This document shows, piece after piece, positions 11,987-23,262 of a DNA stretch of 64,000 nt (its first letter is position 1; each line of letters opens with the position of its first letter). Under the pieces are notes generated by a model. The model was given only the letters and a program-made list of their open reading frames with translations, was not told where the DNA came from and searched no databases. Both the position numbers and the translations under genes were made by a program. Source of the stretch: Streptomyces sp. ISL-1. Its GTDB lineage: Bacteria; Actinomycetota; Actinomycetes; Streptomycetales; Streptomycetaceae. The DNA lies in contig NZ_JAGGOI010000026.1 in NCBI RefSeq assembly GCF_018614585.1, forward strand, positions 1 through 64,000. Direction: 5' to 3'.

Positions 11987-13141
11987 GTGAGCGTCACAGC
12001 AGCCAAGGGATTCTCGGCGGCGGGCATCGCCGCCGGGATCAAGGAGAACGGCAATCCGGACCTGGCCCTCGTGGTCAACAACGGTCCGCGCCGCGCCGCC
12101 GCGGGCGTCTTCACCTCCAACCGTGTCAAGGCCGCCCCCGTCCTGTGGTCCGAGCAGGTCCTGCGCGGCGGCGAGGTCACCGCCGTCGTCCTCAACTCCG
12201 GTGGCGCCAACGCCTGTACAGGCCCCAAGGGCTTCCAGGACACCCACGCCACCGCCGAGAAGGCCGCCCAGGTCCTCGCCGGGCACAGCGCGGGCGAGGT
12301 CGCCGTCGCGTCGACCGGCCTGATCGGCCTACTGCTGCCCATGGACAAGCTGCTGCCCGGCATCGAGCACGCCGCCGCCGAACTCTCCCCGCATGGCGGC
12401 GAGAAGGCCGCCATCGCCATCAAGACCACCGACTCCGTGCACAAGACCGCCGTTGTCGACGGCGAGGGCTGGACCGTCGGCGGGATGGCCAAGGGCGCGG
12501 GCATGCTCGCCCCCGGCCTCGCCACCATGCTCGTCGTCCTCACCACCGACGCCGACCTGGAGGCCGCGACCCTCGACAAGGCCCTGCGCGACGCCACCCG
12601 GCTGACCTTCGACCGGATCGACTCCGACGGCTGCATGTCCACAAACGACACCGTGCTGCTCCTCGCCTCCGGAGCCGCCGCGATCACGCCCCGGTACGAG
12701 GAGTTCGCCGAGGCCGTCAGAAAGGTCTGCGACGACCTCGCCCGGCAGCTGATCGGCGACGCCGAAGGCGCCTCCAAGGACATCCGCATCGAGGTGATCA
12801 ACGCGGCGACCGAGGACGACGCCGTCGAGGTGGGCCGCTCCATCGCCCGTAACAACCTTCTCAAGTGCGCCATCCACGGCGAGGACCCCAACTGGGGCCG
12901 GGTGCTGTCCGCCATCGGCACCACGAAGGCCGCCTTCGAGCCCGACCGGCTCAACGTCGCCATCAACGACGTATGGGTCTGCAAGAACGGCGGCGTCGGT
13001 GAGGACCGTGAGCTCGTCGACATGCGATACCGCGAGGTGAAGATCACCGCCGACCTCGCCGCCGGGTCCGAGTCCGCCGTCATCTGGGCCAACGACCTCA
13101 CCGCCGACTACGTCCACGAGAACAGCGCGTACTCCTCCTGA
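11987..13141 (+). CDS. argJ: Bifunctional glutamate N-acetyltransferase / ornithine acetyltransferase
   Basis: A 384-residue ArgJ. It transfers the acetyl group from N-acetylornithine to glutamate, closing the cyclic arginine pathway; bifunctional forms also use acetyl-CoA. The precursor cleaves itself at an Ala-Thr bond: the conserved segment MAKGAGMLAPGLATMLVVL contains that ATM site, giving alpha and beta chains. NSGGANACTG and the C-terminal HGEDPNWGRVLSA are further family signatures. Start GTG 11987 has AAGGAGA upstream at good distance. Located between argC and argB, separated from argB by only six bases. Confidence 0.97.
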   Translation: MSVTAAKGFSAAGIAAGIKENGNPDLALVVNNGPRRAAAGVFTSNRVKAAPVLWSEQVLRGGEVTAVVLNSGGANACTGPKGFQDTHATAEKAAQVLAGHSAGEVAVASTGLIGLLLPMDKLLPGIEHAAAELSPHGGEKAAIAIKTTDSVHKTAVVDGEGWTVGGMAKGAGMLAPGLATMLVVLTTDADLEAATLDKALRDATRLTFDRIDSDGCMSTNDTVLLLASGAAAITPRYEEFAEAVRKVCDDLARQLIGDAEGASKDIRIEVINAATEDDAVEVGRSIARNNLLKCAIHGEDPNWGRVLSAIGTTKAAFEPDRLNVAINDVWVCKNGGVGEDRELVDMRYREVKITADLAAGSESAVIWANDLTADYVHENSAYSS

Positions 13142-13147
13142 GGACTC

Positions 13148-14047
13148 ATGAGCACTCGTAAGCACACCGCACTGCCCAAGGCACAGATCCTCATCGAGGC
13201 GCTGCCCTGGCTGACCCGGCACAACGGCAAGACCGTCGTCATCAAATTCGGCGGCAACGCCATGATCGACGAGGACCTCAAGGCGGCCTTCGCCCAGGAC
13301 GTCGTCTTCCTTCGGCACGCCGGGCTCAAGCCCGTCGTCGTGCACGGCGGCGGCCCTCAGATCAGCGCGCAGCTCGACAAGCACGGCCTGGTCAGCGAGT
13401 TCAAGGCGGGCCTTCGGGTCACCACGCCCGAAGCCATGGACGTCGTACGGATGGTGCTGGCCGGCCAGGTCCAGCGCGAGCTCGTCGGGCTGCTCAACCA
13501 GCACGGCCCGCTCGCCGTCGGCATGACCGGCGAGGACGCCCACACCATCACCGCCACCAAGCATCAGCCGCGGATCGACGGCGAACTGGTCGACATCGGC
13601 CGGGTCGGCGAGATCACCAGGATCGACCCGGGTGCCATCGAGGCGCTGCTGGAGGACGGCCGTATCCCGGTCATCTCCTCCATCGCCCGCTCCGCCGACG
13701 ACCACCACGTCTACAACGTCAACGCCGACACCGCCGCAGCCGCACTGGCCGCCGCGCTGGGCGCCGAGACGCTGATGGTTCTCACCGATGTGGAGGGCCT
13801 CTACGAGGACTGGCCGAACAGCGACGAGGTGATCAGCAGGCTCACCGCGAGCCAGCTGGAGAAGCTGCTGCCCGACCTCTCCAGCGGCATGGTCCCCAAG
13901 ATGGAGGGGTGCCTGTTCGCCGTACGCAACGGGGTCAACACCGCCCGCGTGCTCGACGGCCGCGTCCCGCACTCGATCCTGCTGGAGATCTTCACCGACT
14001 CCGGCATCGGCACGATGGTCGTGCCCGACGGACAGGGGGAACCATGA
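13148..14047 (+). CDS. argB: Acetylglutamate kinase
   Basis: A 299-residue amino-acid kinase family enzyme phosphorylating N-acetylglutamate, the usual arginine-inhibited step. Motifs: KFGGNAMID (ATP phosphate-binding lysine and glycine), [11 protein letters not shown], and [18 protein letters not shown] before VLTDVEGLY. An N-terminal helix of about 25 residues ([20 protein letters not shown]) is characteristic of the arginine-sensitive hexameric form, so feedback inhibition is likely. Start ATG follows the argJ stop by six bases with TCCTGAGGACTC upstream; its own stop overlaps the argD start in ATGA. Confidence 0.97.
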   Translation: MSTRKHTALPKAQILIEALPWLTRHNGKTVVIKFGGNAMIDEDLKAAFAQDVVFLRHAGLKPVVVHGGGPQISAQLDKHGLVSEFKAGLRVTTPEAMDVVRMVLAGQVQRELVGLLNQHGPLAVGMTGEDAHTITATKHQPRIDGELVDIGRVGEITRIDPGAIEALLEDGRIPVISSIARSADDHHVYNVNADTAAAALAAALGAETLMVLTDVEGLYEDWPNSDEVISRLTASQLEKLLPDLSSGMVPKMEGCLFAVRNGVNTARVLDGRVPHSILLEIFTDSGIGTMVVPDGQGEP

Positions 14048-15252
14048 GCAACCAGGAACTGGTGCGGCGCTGGCAGGGCGTGATGACCGACAACTACGGC
14101 ACGCCGAAGCTGTCTCTCGTCCGCGGCGAGGGCGCCAGGGTCTGGGACGCGGACGGCGTCCAGTACACCGACTTCGTCGGCGGCATCGCAGTGAACGCGC
14201 TCGGCCACGCCCACCCCGCCGTCGTGGAAGCCGTCTCCCGGCAGATCGCCTCTCTCGGCCATGTCTCCAACCTGTACGTCGCCGAGCCGCCCCTCGCACT
14301 CGCGGAGCGCCTCATCCAGCTCTTCGGCCGCCCCGGACGCGTCTTCTTCTGCAACTCGGGCGCGGAGGCGAACGAAGCCGCCTTCAAAATCGGCCGGCTC
14401 ACGGGCCGTCAGCACATGGTCGCCGCCGTCGGCGGCTTCCACGGCCGCACCATGGGGTCGCTGGCGCTCACCGGCCAGCCGGGAAAGCGGGAGCCGTTCC
14501 TGCCGCTGCCCGGGGACGTCACGCACGTCCCGTACGGGGACGCCGAAGCGCTGCGGGCGGTGGTCACCGAAGAGACCGCGCTTGTGATCATCGAGCCGAT
14601 CCAGGGCGAGAACGGCGTGGTCGTCCCGCCCAAGGGCTATCTGGAGGCCGCCCGGGAGATCACCCGGGCCACCGGCACGCTGCTCGTGCTCGACGAGGTC
14701 CAGACGGGCATCGGCCGCACGGGACACTGGTTCGAGCACCAGGCCCACCAGGGCGTCGAGCCCGATCTGGTCACGCTCGCCAAGGGGCTCGGGGGCGGGC
14801 TCCCGATCGGCGCGACCATCGCGTTCGGCGAGGCCGCCGAGCTGCTGAAGCCCGGCCAGCACGGCACCACCTTCGGCGGGAACCCGGTCGCCTGCGCCGC
14901 CGGGCTCGCCGTACTCGACACCCTCGCGGCCGACGGAACCCTTGACGAGGTCAAGCGCCTCGGCGAGAAACTGCGGGACGGAATCGAGGGCGCCGACGGC
15001 AAGCACAGCCACCCTCTGGTCTCCCATGTCCGCGGCGCGGGCCTGCTGCTGGGTATCGTGCTCAACGAGCCCCTCGCGCCGCAGGTGCAGCAGGCGGCTC
15101 AGAGCGCCGGCTTCCTGGTGAACACGCCTGCCCCCGATGTCGTACGGCTGATGCCCCCCCTGGTCATCGGCGAGGCCGAGGTGGACGCGTTCCTCCTGGC
15201 CCTGCCCGGCGTTCTCGACGCAGCAAGCGGGGATGGACGATCCGGAGAATGA
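14044..15252 (+). CDS. argD: Acetylornithine aminotransferase
   Basis: A 402-residue class III PLP aminotransferase converting N-acetylglutamate semialdehyde to N-acetylornithine with glutamate as donor. Seen: [33 protein letters not shown] (PLP phosphate site), [29 protein letters not shown] and the PLP lysine in [16 protein letters not shown]. The start ATG shares ATGA with the argB stop, implying translational coupling. The longer in-frame opening upstream lies inside argB and is rejected. The stop is seven bases before the argR start. Confidence 0.97.
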   Translation: MSNQELVRRWQGVMTDNYGTPKLSLVRGEGARVWDADGVQYTDFVGGIAVNALGHAHPAVVEAVSRQIASLGHVSNLYVAEPPLALAERLIQLFGRPGRVFFCNSGAEANEAAFKIGRLTGRQHMVAAVGGFHGRTMGSLALTGQPGKREPFLPLPGDVTHVPYGDAEALRAVVTEETALVIIEPIQGENGVVVPPKGYLEAAREITRATGTLLVLDEVQTGIGRTGHWFEHQAHQGVEPDLVTLAKGLGGGLPIGATIAFGEAAELLKPGQHGTTFGGNPVACAAGLAVLDTLAADGTLDEVKRLGEKLRDGIEGADGKHSHPLVSHVRGAGLLLGIVLNEPLAPQVQQAAQSAGFLVNTPAPDVVRLMPPLVIGEAEVDAFLLALPGVLDAASGDGRSGE

Positions 15253-15259
15253 GACGACG

Positions 15260-15796
15260 ATGACCGAGGCGCAGGACACCGAGCATGGCGGACCCGCAGT
15301 ACCGCAGACCCGCACGGCCCGCCACCGCCGGATCGTGGACATCCTCAACCGGCAGCCGGTGCGCTCGCAGAGCCAGCTCGCCAAGCTCCTCGCGGACAAC
15401 GGACTGAGCGTCACCCAGGCGACGCTCTCCCGCGACCTCGACGAGCTGGGCGCGGTGAAGATCCGCAACACCGGCGGCGAGCTGATCTACGCGGTGCCCA
15501 GCGAGGGCGGCTTCCGCACCCCGCAGGCCCCGCTCGGCGAGTCGGCGAAGGAGGACCGCATGAGCCGCCTCTCCGGCGAACTGCTGATCTCGGCCGAGGC
15601 GTCGGCCAACCTCGTGGTGCTGCGTACGCCGCCGGGCGCGGCCCAGTTCCTCGCATCGGCCATCGACCAGGCCGAACTGCAGGACATCCTCGGCACCATC
15701 GCGGGCGACGACACACTGCTGCTCATCAGCCGCGACCCGGTCGGCGGCCAGGCGCTCGCCGACCACCTGCTGCGCCTGGCCCAGAACGATCGCTGA
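15260..15796 (+). CDS. argR: Arginine repressor
   Basis: A 178-residue ArgR. The N-terminal winged helix ([20 protein letters not shown], then [17 protein letters not shown] recognition helix) is followed by the oligomerisation and arginine-binding domain, with the hallmark [12 protein letters not shown] near the C-terminus. With arginine it forms hexamers that bind ARG boxes; candidate sites lie at the argC and argG promoters of this window. An upstream in-frame ATG at 15233 would overlap argD; ATG 15260 fits the conserved N-terminus ([13 protein letters not shown]) better. Last gene of the arg operon. Confidence 0.95.
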   Translation: MTEAQDTEHGGPAVPQTRTARHRRIVDILNRQPVRSQSQLAKLLADNGLSVTQATLSRDLDELGAVKIRNTGGELIYAVPSEGGFRTPQAPLGESAKEDRMSRLSGELLISAEASANLVVLRTPPGAAQFLASAIDQAELQDILGTIAGDDTLLLISRDPVGGQALADHLLRLAQNDR

Positions 15797-15850
15797 GGCC
15801 GCCGACCGGTGGCGACCGTCGAGGCCGCCGACCGGTAGCGACCGCCGAGG
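15795..15850. repeat. Tandem repeat, two 26-bp units plus partial
   Basis: GAGGCCGCCGACCGG followed by TGGCGACCGTC or TAGCGACCGCC repeats in tandem directly after the argR stop, with a third degenerate start. It fills the convergent gap to the ApbE gene; no clear terminator hairpin is present. Confidence 0.7.
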
Positions 15851-15867
15851 CCGTCCGCGGTCGGGCG

Positions 15868-16647
15868 TCAGGCAGTCAACTTCGCCGTGTGGCGGGCGAA
15901 TCCGCTGGTCTGCCAGGTGCTGCCGTCGGCATTGACCGCAAAGCCCTCGGTATCGGGCAGCTCCTCCAGCCAGTCCCGGGCCCGCCCGCCCATGGCGTAC
16001 GCGGCGGTCGCCCGGGCGTCCGCACGGGTCAGCCCCGGGCAGACGACGGTCATCGACGCCAGGACCTCGGCGGGTGGGCGGCCGGTGTGCGGGTCGAGAA
16101 TGTGACAGCCGCGCTCGGCCGGGCCCGATGTGGCGACGGCGAGGCCCTCGTCGGCCTCGATCACCGTAACGAGCTCGCCAGGGTGCAGCGGGTCACTGAC
16201 GCCCACCCGCCAGTGGCCGCCGTACAGCTGGATGTCGCCGCCTCCATTGAGGCACACCGAATCCGCACCGGACGAGGCGAGCATGCGGACCGCGCACTCC
16301 ACCGCCCAGCCCTTGACCAGACCGGTCGGATCGAGCCGGCCGGCGTAGTGGGCGGTGAACCAGCCGTCGCTCTCCCGCTCCGCGTCCGCGCACAGATCGA
16401 GCACCTCGGCGACCTCGGTGACACAGTCTCCGAGGGAGAGTTCGCCGCGGGCCAGTCGGCTGAGCTGGCTGCTGGGACGGTACGTCGAGAAGATCTCGTC
16501 CACGCGGTGCAGACCGGCCACGGCGGCGGCGAGTCCGGCGCGCACCCTGGGGGAAGTGCCGCTGTCTCCGATCCGGATGTCGAACGAGAAGACCGTCCCC
16601 ATGGAGTGCTCGACATGGCGCAGGCGTTCTTGGCCGGCCGGCATCAC
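15868..16647 (-). CDS. FAD:protein FMN transferase (ApbE family)
   Basis: A 259-residue ApbE-family flavin transferase, which attaches FMN from FAD covalently to a threonine or serine of FMN-binding domains. Typical motifs: HVEHSMGTVFSFDIR at the start, LDPTGLVKGWAVE, SVCLNGGGDIQLYG, and the metal-binding ADARATAAYAMG. No lipobox or signal is visible, so the protein may act in the cytoplasm or be exported otherwise. It overlaps the upstream FMN-binding gene: GTG at 16647 shares GTGA with its stop, and an ATG follows immediately at 16644, so either may be used. The obvious substrate is the neighbouring double FMN-binding protein. Confidence 0.9.
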   Translation of the reverse strand: MMPAGQERLRHVEHSMGTVFSFDIRIGDSGTSPRVRAGLAAAVAGLHRVDEIFSTYRPSSQLSRLARGELSLGDCVTEVAEVLDLCADAERESDGWFTAHYAGRLDPTGLVKGWAVECAVRMLASSGADSVCLNGGGDIQLYGGHWRVGVSDPLHPGELVTVIEADEGLAVATSGPAERGCHILDPHTGRPPAEVLASMTVVCPGLTRADARATAAYAMGGRARDWLEELPDTEGFAVNADGSTWQTSGFARHTAKLTA

Positions 16648-17567
16648 AGGCCCGCTTTGTCGAGGGCGCTCTGCAGGGACTTGATGTAGCCCTCGCTGGT
16701 GTAGCTGGCGCCGGAAACGGCGTCGATCTGCGCACTCTGTGCCCTGACCGCCGCCTGGTTCAGTTTGGGCACAGCGTTGGCGGCGATCTGCTTGCTGTTG
16801 GGGTCGGAGGAAGGTGTCTTGACGGCGTCGGCCGCGGTGACCTTGCCGCCGCCGACCGTGATCCTGACCTGCACCGGGCCGTACTGGGTGTCGGCCACAT
16901 CGCCGAGGACGGTCTTCGCCGCCGGGGCGTCGTCGGAGCCGGAACCCGAGCCCGAGCCGGTACCCGATCCGGTACCGGAGCCCGAACTCGAACCGGAGCC
17001 TGAGCCCCCTCCGGGCTGAGTCCCTGCCCCGGGTTGTGCCCCGGCCTGCGCGCCGGATCCATCGCTGCCGGATTCGCCGGCAGCAGAGCCTGCCGCCTCT
17101 GCCGCCCCGGCCTTGTCGAGTGCGCTCTGCAGGGACTTGATATAGCCCTCGCTGGTGTAGCTGGCCCCGGAGACCGTGTCGATCCGCGCGCCCTGCGCCG
17201 TCACCACGGCCTGGTTGAGCTTGGGGATCGCGTCGGCGGCGATCTGCCGGCTCCTGGCGTCGGCGCTGGGCGCCTTCACCGCCTGCGCCCCGGTGATTCT
17301 GCCGCCGCTGAGGGTGAGCTGGACCTGGACGTCGCCGTACTGCGTGCCGGCGACGTCACCGAGCACGGTCTGTGCCCCCGCGGCCGCGGCCCCGGTCCCG
17401 GCGGACGCCGAGCCGGCGGGCGGCACCTGAGAGCCGGCCTGCACCGCCCCCGCCACGGTGTTACCCGGTTGCTTCAGTGCGAGCAGCAGGACGACACCTG
17501 ACACGGTGGCGGCTGCGCCGATCATGATCCGGCGAATCGGATGTTTCCTCTTCAAGGACGGCCTCAC
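16644..17567 (-). CDS. Exported protein with two FMN-binding domains
   Basis: A 307-residue protein: an N-terminal membrane anchor or signal (RRIMIGAAATVSGVVLLLAL), then FMN-binding domain 1 (about 65-150), a 60-residue Gly/Ser/Ala-rich linker, and domain 2 (about 213-307). Both domains end in the same sequence, VSGASYTSEGYIKSLQSALD, containing the predicted flavinylation site (threonine of SGASYT). The two copies are nearly identical even at DNA level, so the duplication is recent or maintained by conversion. It sits between a ferric-reductase-like gene and ApbE with ATGA-type overlaps, so it probably carries covalently bound FMN and relays electrons outside the membrane. Confidence 0.88.
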   Translation of the reverse strand: MRPSLKRKHPIRRIMIGAAATVSGVVLLLALKQPGNTVAGAVQAGSQVPPAGSASAGTGAAAAGAQTVLGDVAGTQYGDVQVQLTLSGGRITGAQAVKAPSADARSRQIAADAIPKLNQAVVTAQGARIDTVSGASYTSEGYIKSLQSALDKAGAAEAAGSAAGESGSDGSGAQAGAQPGAGTQPGGGSGSGSSSGSGTGSGTGSGSGSGSDDAPAAKTVLGDVADTQYGPVQVRITVGGGKVTAADAVKTPSSDPNSKQIAANAVPKLNQAAVRAQSAQIDAVSGASYTSEGYIKSLQSALDKAGL

Positions 17568-18937
17568 ATCTCGAAGGACTCATGGTGGATCCGGCGGGAC
17601 GGCACTCCTGCTTCGCGCAGTGCCTGGTACGACTCCTCGGCGAGACCGGGCGGCCCGCAGAGGTAGACGTCGTGCTCGTCGATGTCGGGCAGCACCTCCG
17701 TCAGCCGCTGCGCGGTGATCTCGGGCCGGGCCCCGTCGGGACCGTTCACGGCGTACATCAGCTGTGCGTCCCGGCGCTCAGCGATCTGCTTCAACTCGTC
17801 CCAGAGGGCCAGGTCCCGCGTCTTGCTGGCCCGGTAGAGCAGCGTCAGGTCGCCAGGGCCGCCGGGCAGTGTCTCGAACAGCGCCCGCAGCGGGGTGATC
17901 CCGGCGCCGCCCGCGATCAGCAGCACCTTGTTGCGGCTCCGGCGCCCGGCGGTCATGGCTCCGTACGGCCCCTCCGCCCAGACCCGCGTCCCCGGCTCGA
18001 GCCGGGAGAGGGCCGTGCTGTGCTCGCCGACCGCCTTGACGGTGATACGCATCAGAGTGGGGCGGGGCGCGGCGGAGAGCGAGTACGGATTGGCGCTCCA
18101 GCGCAGCCCCTTGGTGAGGAACCGCCAGCGGAAGAACTGACCCGCCTCGGCGCCGAGCCGGTGCAGCCGTCGCCCGGTGATCAGCACGGAGACCACGCCC
18201 GGAGCCTCGTCCACGACGGATTCCACCCGCATCCGGTGCCAGAGGTTGAGCCGCACGGGCGCCAGGATCCGGTACCAGAGGAGCAGCGCGCCGACCGCGG
18301 CGTACAGCACGTACCAGACCGTGCGGGCGGTCGAGCCGGCCACGAACTCGGCGCCGGTGGCCAGTTGGTGCCAGAAGGTCAGGTATACGGCGGCATAGGT
18401 CAGGAGGTGCAGGTAGTACCAGGTCTCGTAGCGCATGCGGCGGCGCACGGCGCCGGCCGAGACGAAGCCGACCACCAGCAGGAGCGCCGTGCCGATCGCC
18501 GCCTTGATCATTTCGGGGAAGTCGACGACGACGATGACGGTCTGCTCGACGAGGCCGGTACGGGCCTGGACCGCGTATCCCCAGACGGTCAGCACGACGT
18601 GCGTGACGATCAGGCTGATCGCGTAGCGGCCGCTCATCGCGTGCCAGCGGGTCACCCGGTCGGAACCCACCCGCCGTTCCAGAGCCGGGACGCGTGCCAT
18701 CAGCAGCACCACCAGCGCGATCACGTATCCGCCCAGCAGCCCGGTGATCCGGCCGGCACCGATCAGCCACTCGGCGGTGGTCATGTGCACCACCGCCGTG
18801 TTCTGCCACCACAGTGACAGCACGGCCACCGCCCCTGCCCAGGCGATGGCCAGCAGCGCCACCGCCGGGTCACGCCGGGGCCGGATCGCCCGCATGGTCT
18901 GGCGTCTCGCGGCCCGACCGGTCTGCAACATCGCCAC
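17564..18937 (-). CDS. Ferric-reductase-like transmembrane protein with FAD/NAD-binding domain
   Basis: A 457-residue membrane oxidoreductase. Six or so hydrophobic helices at the N-terminus form a ferric-reductase-like haem-binding domain (histidines in TRWHAMSGRYAISLIVTHVVL and MRYETWYYLHLLTYAAVYL), followed by an FAD-binding barrel (RWSANPYSLSAAP) and an NAD(P)-binding domain (NKVLLIAGGAGITPLRALFE, CGPPGLAEESYQALREAGV). It would move electrons from cytoplasmic NAD(P)H across the membrane. GTG 18937 is chosen because GAGGAG lies five bases upstream; an ATG at 18961 has no ribosome-binding site. First gene of the three-gene redox operon, overlapping the next by four bases. Confidence 0.88.
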   Translation of the reverse strand: MAMLQTGRAARRQTMRAIRPRRDPAVALLAIAWAGAVAVLSLWWQNTAVVHMTTAEWLIGAGRITGLLGGYVIALVVLLMARVPALERRVGSDRVTRWHAMSGRYAISLIVTHVVLTVWGYAVQARTGLVEQTVIVVVDFPEMIKAAIGTALLLVVGFVSAGAVRRRMRYETWYYLHLLTYAAVYLTFWHQLATGAEFVAGSTARTVWYVLYAAVGALLLWYRILAPVRLNLWHRMRVESVVDEAPGVVSVLITGRRLHRLGAEAGQFFRWRFLTKGLRWSANPYSLSAAPRPTLMRITVKAVGEHSTALSRLEPGTRVWAEGPYGAMTAGRRSRNKVLLIAGGAGITPLRALFETLPGGPGDLTLLYRASKTRDLALWDELKQIAERRDAQLMYAVNGPDGARPEITAQRLTEVLPDIDEHDVYLCGPPGLAEESYQALREAGVPSRRIHHESFEM

Positions 18938-19061
18938 GACTGCTCCTCGGCTGTGCATCATTCGCGTACGGGGATACGCATGCGAGGCGCGTGGAGTTCA
19001 ACTCGGGGGACGCTTGTGCAATCTGTGAGTCGCCGGCCCTGTCGGTATCGGGTGATATGGC

Positions 19062-19646
19062 TCAGGGCGTCGGCGGCAGCGGAAGCGGCAGCCCCGGGAG
19101 CCCGTCGATGCTGCTGGCGATGTGCTCCTTCTTGTGGAAGTAGCCGTCGAGACTCTCGTCGTCCTCGCGCTCGAACCGCCTGGCGTGCAGATCCCGGTCC
19201 TCGTCGTACGTCATGAAGGGCACTGCGTATCCGCAGGTGTCGCGGACGAGTTCGGCTGTCACCACGATGATCGCGCGCAGCCCGTGCCTGCTCGGATCGA
19301 CGTCGGGGAAGCAGGCGAGGAGTTCCTTGAAGCGCGGGTCGTCACGGAAGACGGGCTCACCGCGGCCGTGCACGCGCACAATGTTCGGCGGCCCCTGGAA
19401 GGCGCACCACATCAGGGTGATGCGGCCGTTCTCCCGGAGGTGGGCGATGGTCTCGGCGTTGCTGCCGGCGAAGTCGAGGTAGGCCACGGTCTGCTCGTCG
19501 AGGACGGCGAACGAGCCCGTGAGGCCCTTGGGGGACAGGTTGATCGTGCCGTCACCGCCGAGTGGTGCGGTGGCGGTGAAGAACATCTGCTGCTCTTCGA
19601 TGAAGGTGCGCAGTCGGCCGTCTATCCGCTCATGAATCTTTCCCAT
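19062..19646 (-). CDS. Pyridoxamine 5'-phosphate oxidase-like flavoprotein
   Basis: A 194-residue PNPOx-fold protein: FIEEQQMFFTATAPLGGDGTINLSPKG at the N-terminus is the split-barrel flavin-binding start, followed by YLDFAGSNAETIAHLRENGRIT and MWCAFQGPPNIVRVHGRG. Such proteins bind FMN or F420 and reduce diverse substrates; the true role is unknown. The ATG at 19646 is preferred over an open upstream extension because the fold begins there; a TAATCC sequence just upstream could be a -10 for a leaderless transcript. It is divergent from argG and has no operon partner. Confidence 0.8.
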   Translation of the reverse strand: MGKIHERIDGRLRTFIEEQQMFFTATAPLGGDGTINLSPKGLTGSFAVLDEQTVAYLDFAGSNAETIAHLRENGRITLMWCAFQGPPNIVRVHGRGEPVFRDDPRFKELLACFPDVDPSRHGLRAIIVVTAELVRDTCGYAVPFMTYDEDRDLHARRFEREDDESLDGYFHKKEHIASSIDGLPGLPLPLPPTP

Positions 19647-19689
19647 GCCATGGATTATTGGTGATCGGGGACGTCCGCCGCGTTCGATT

Positions 19690-19824
19690 TCACCCGGTGA
19701 TACCCAACTCCTGCCGCAGCCGTGCCAGTACGTAGTCGCTGAACAGATGCGTGCAGCGGTCCAGGAGCGCATGGCCCGGCGCCCCCGAATATGTGCACGC
19801 CCACAGAGCGCGTTGACAAAACAT
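19690..19824 (-). CDS. Small ORF or gene remnant upstream of the PNPOx gene
   Basis: A 44-codon minus-strand frame ending [20 protein letters not shown] and five more residues. Third positions over the last 27 codons are nearly all G/C, as in real genes here, and the peptide looks like an amphipathic helix from the C-terminus of a larger protein. The start (ATG at 19824) falls inside the argG promoter region and has no SD. It may be the tail of a deleted gene. I do not recognise a family. Confidence 0.3.
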   Translation of the reverse strand: MFCQRALWACTYSGAPGHALLDRCTHLFSDYVLARLRQELGITG

Positions 19825-19841
19825 ACGGAGGTCTGCATAGT
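19813..19841 (+). promoter_or_regulatory. argG promoter with overlapping ARG-box-like site
   Basis: A consensus TTGACA (19813-19818), 17-base spacer and CATAGT (19836-19841). The -10 is embedded in TCTGCATAGTTATACCCAT, where TGCATA and TATACC resemble inverted ArgR half-sites. Repression by ArgR at the -10 is inferred. Confidence 0.65.
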
Positions 19842-19877
19842 TATACCCATCACCGAATGCACCGTAAGGAGAAACCC

Positions 19878-22576
<2,699 letters not shown>

Positions 22577-22606
22577 CCGTCCCGGCCCCGTCAGAGGTCC
22601 TCCAGC

Positions 22607-22633
22607 GCCGCCGCCCGGTTGACGGGCGGCGGC
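22607..22633 (+). terminator. Terminator of argGH
   Basis: Perfect 11-bp stem GCCGCCGCCCG / CGGGCGGCGGC with a five-base loop, soon followed by GTTTTG, 31 bases after the argH stop. Confidence 0.8.
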
Positions 22634-22670
22634 CCTGAGTTTTGCCCTTCGGGCGGCGTCCTCACAGCCC

Positions 22671-22694
22671 ACATGAGACATTCGTGTCTCATGT
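22671..22694. promoter_or_regulatory. TetR-family operator (palindrome)
   Basis: A perfect inverted repeat, ACATGAGACA - ttcg - TGTCTCATGT, 17 bases before the regulator ATG. A further half-site TGTCTCATGACA (22705-22716) covers the start codon, and TATGGT at 22699-22704 could be the -10. The layout fits autorepression of the regulator-transporter operon. Confidence 0.75.
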
Positions 22695-22710
22695 GGGTTA
22701 TGGTTGTCTC

Positions 22711-23262
22711 ATGACAGTCGATCGTGACCAGGTGCTGCGCACCGCCGCCGCCCTGCTCTCCCGCAAAGCGACCGCGACCATGGACGAAGTCGCGCGCGCC
22801 GCGGGCATCGGACGCGCCACGCTGCACCGGCACTTCGCCGGGCGGCACTCCCTCGTCAAGGCCCTCGAAGACCTCGGCATCAAGGAGTTCGAGGCCGCAC
22901 TCGAAGCCGCCCGCCTCGACGACGGCACCGCCGAGGACGCTCTGCGCCGGCTCATCGCCGAAGTGGAGCCCGCCGCCCCGCTGCTCGCCTTTCTCGTCAC
23001 CGAGAACCAGCTCTTCGAGGGCGACCAGATGCACGAGGGCTGGAACCGCCTCGACGCCCGTGTCTCCGCGCTCTTCCGGCGCGGACAGGAACAGGGCGAG
23101 TTCCGCATCGACCTCACGCCCGCCTGGCTGACCGAGGCCCTTTACGGGCTCGTCGGCGCCGGCGCCTGGTCGGTGCAGGAGGGCCGCGTCGCGGCCAAGG
23201 ACTTCCAGTACATGATCGCCGAGCTGCTGCTCGGCGGCGCACGACGGAGCGTGGAGCAATGA
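22711..23262 (+). CDS. TetR-family transcriptional repressor
   Basis: A 183-residue TetR-type regulator. The N-terminal helix-turn-helix is clear (TMDEVARAAGIGRATLHRHF), followed by an all-helical ligand domain. It overlaps the following MFS transporter by ATGA and so very likely represses its own operon, being released by an exported compound. ATG 22711 lies directly behind the palindromic operator; an upstream in-frame ATG at 22642 would run through that operator and is rejected. The -10-like TATGGT six bases before the ATG suggests a leaderless transcript. Confidence 0.88.
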   Translation: MTVDRDQVLRTAAALLSRKATATMDEVARAAGIGRATLHRHFAGRHSLVKALEDLGIKEFEAALEAARLDDGTAEDALRRLIAEVEPAAPLLAFLVTENQLFEGDQMHEGWNRLDARVSALFRRGQEQGEFRIDLTPAWLTEALYGLVGAGAWSVQEGRVAAKDFQYMIAELLLGGARRSVEQ

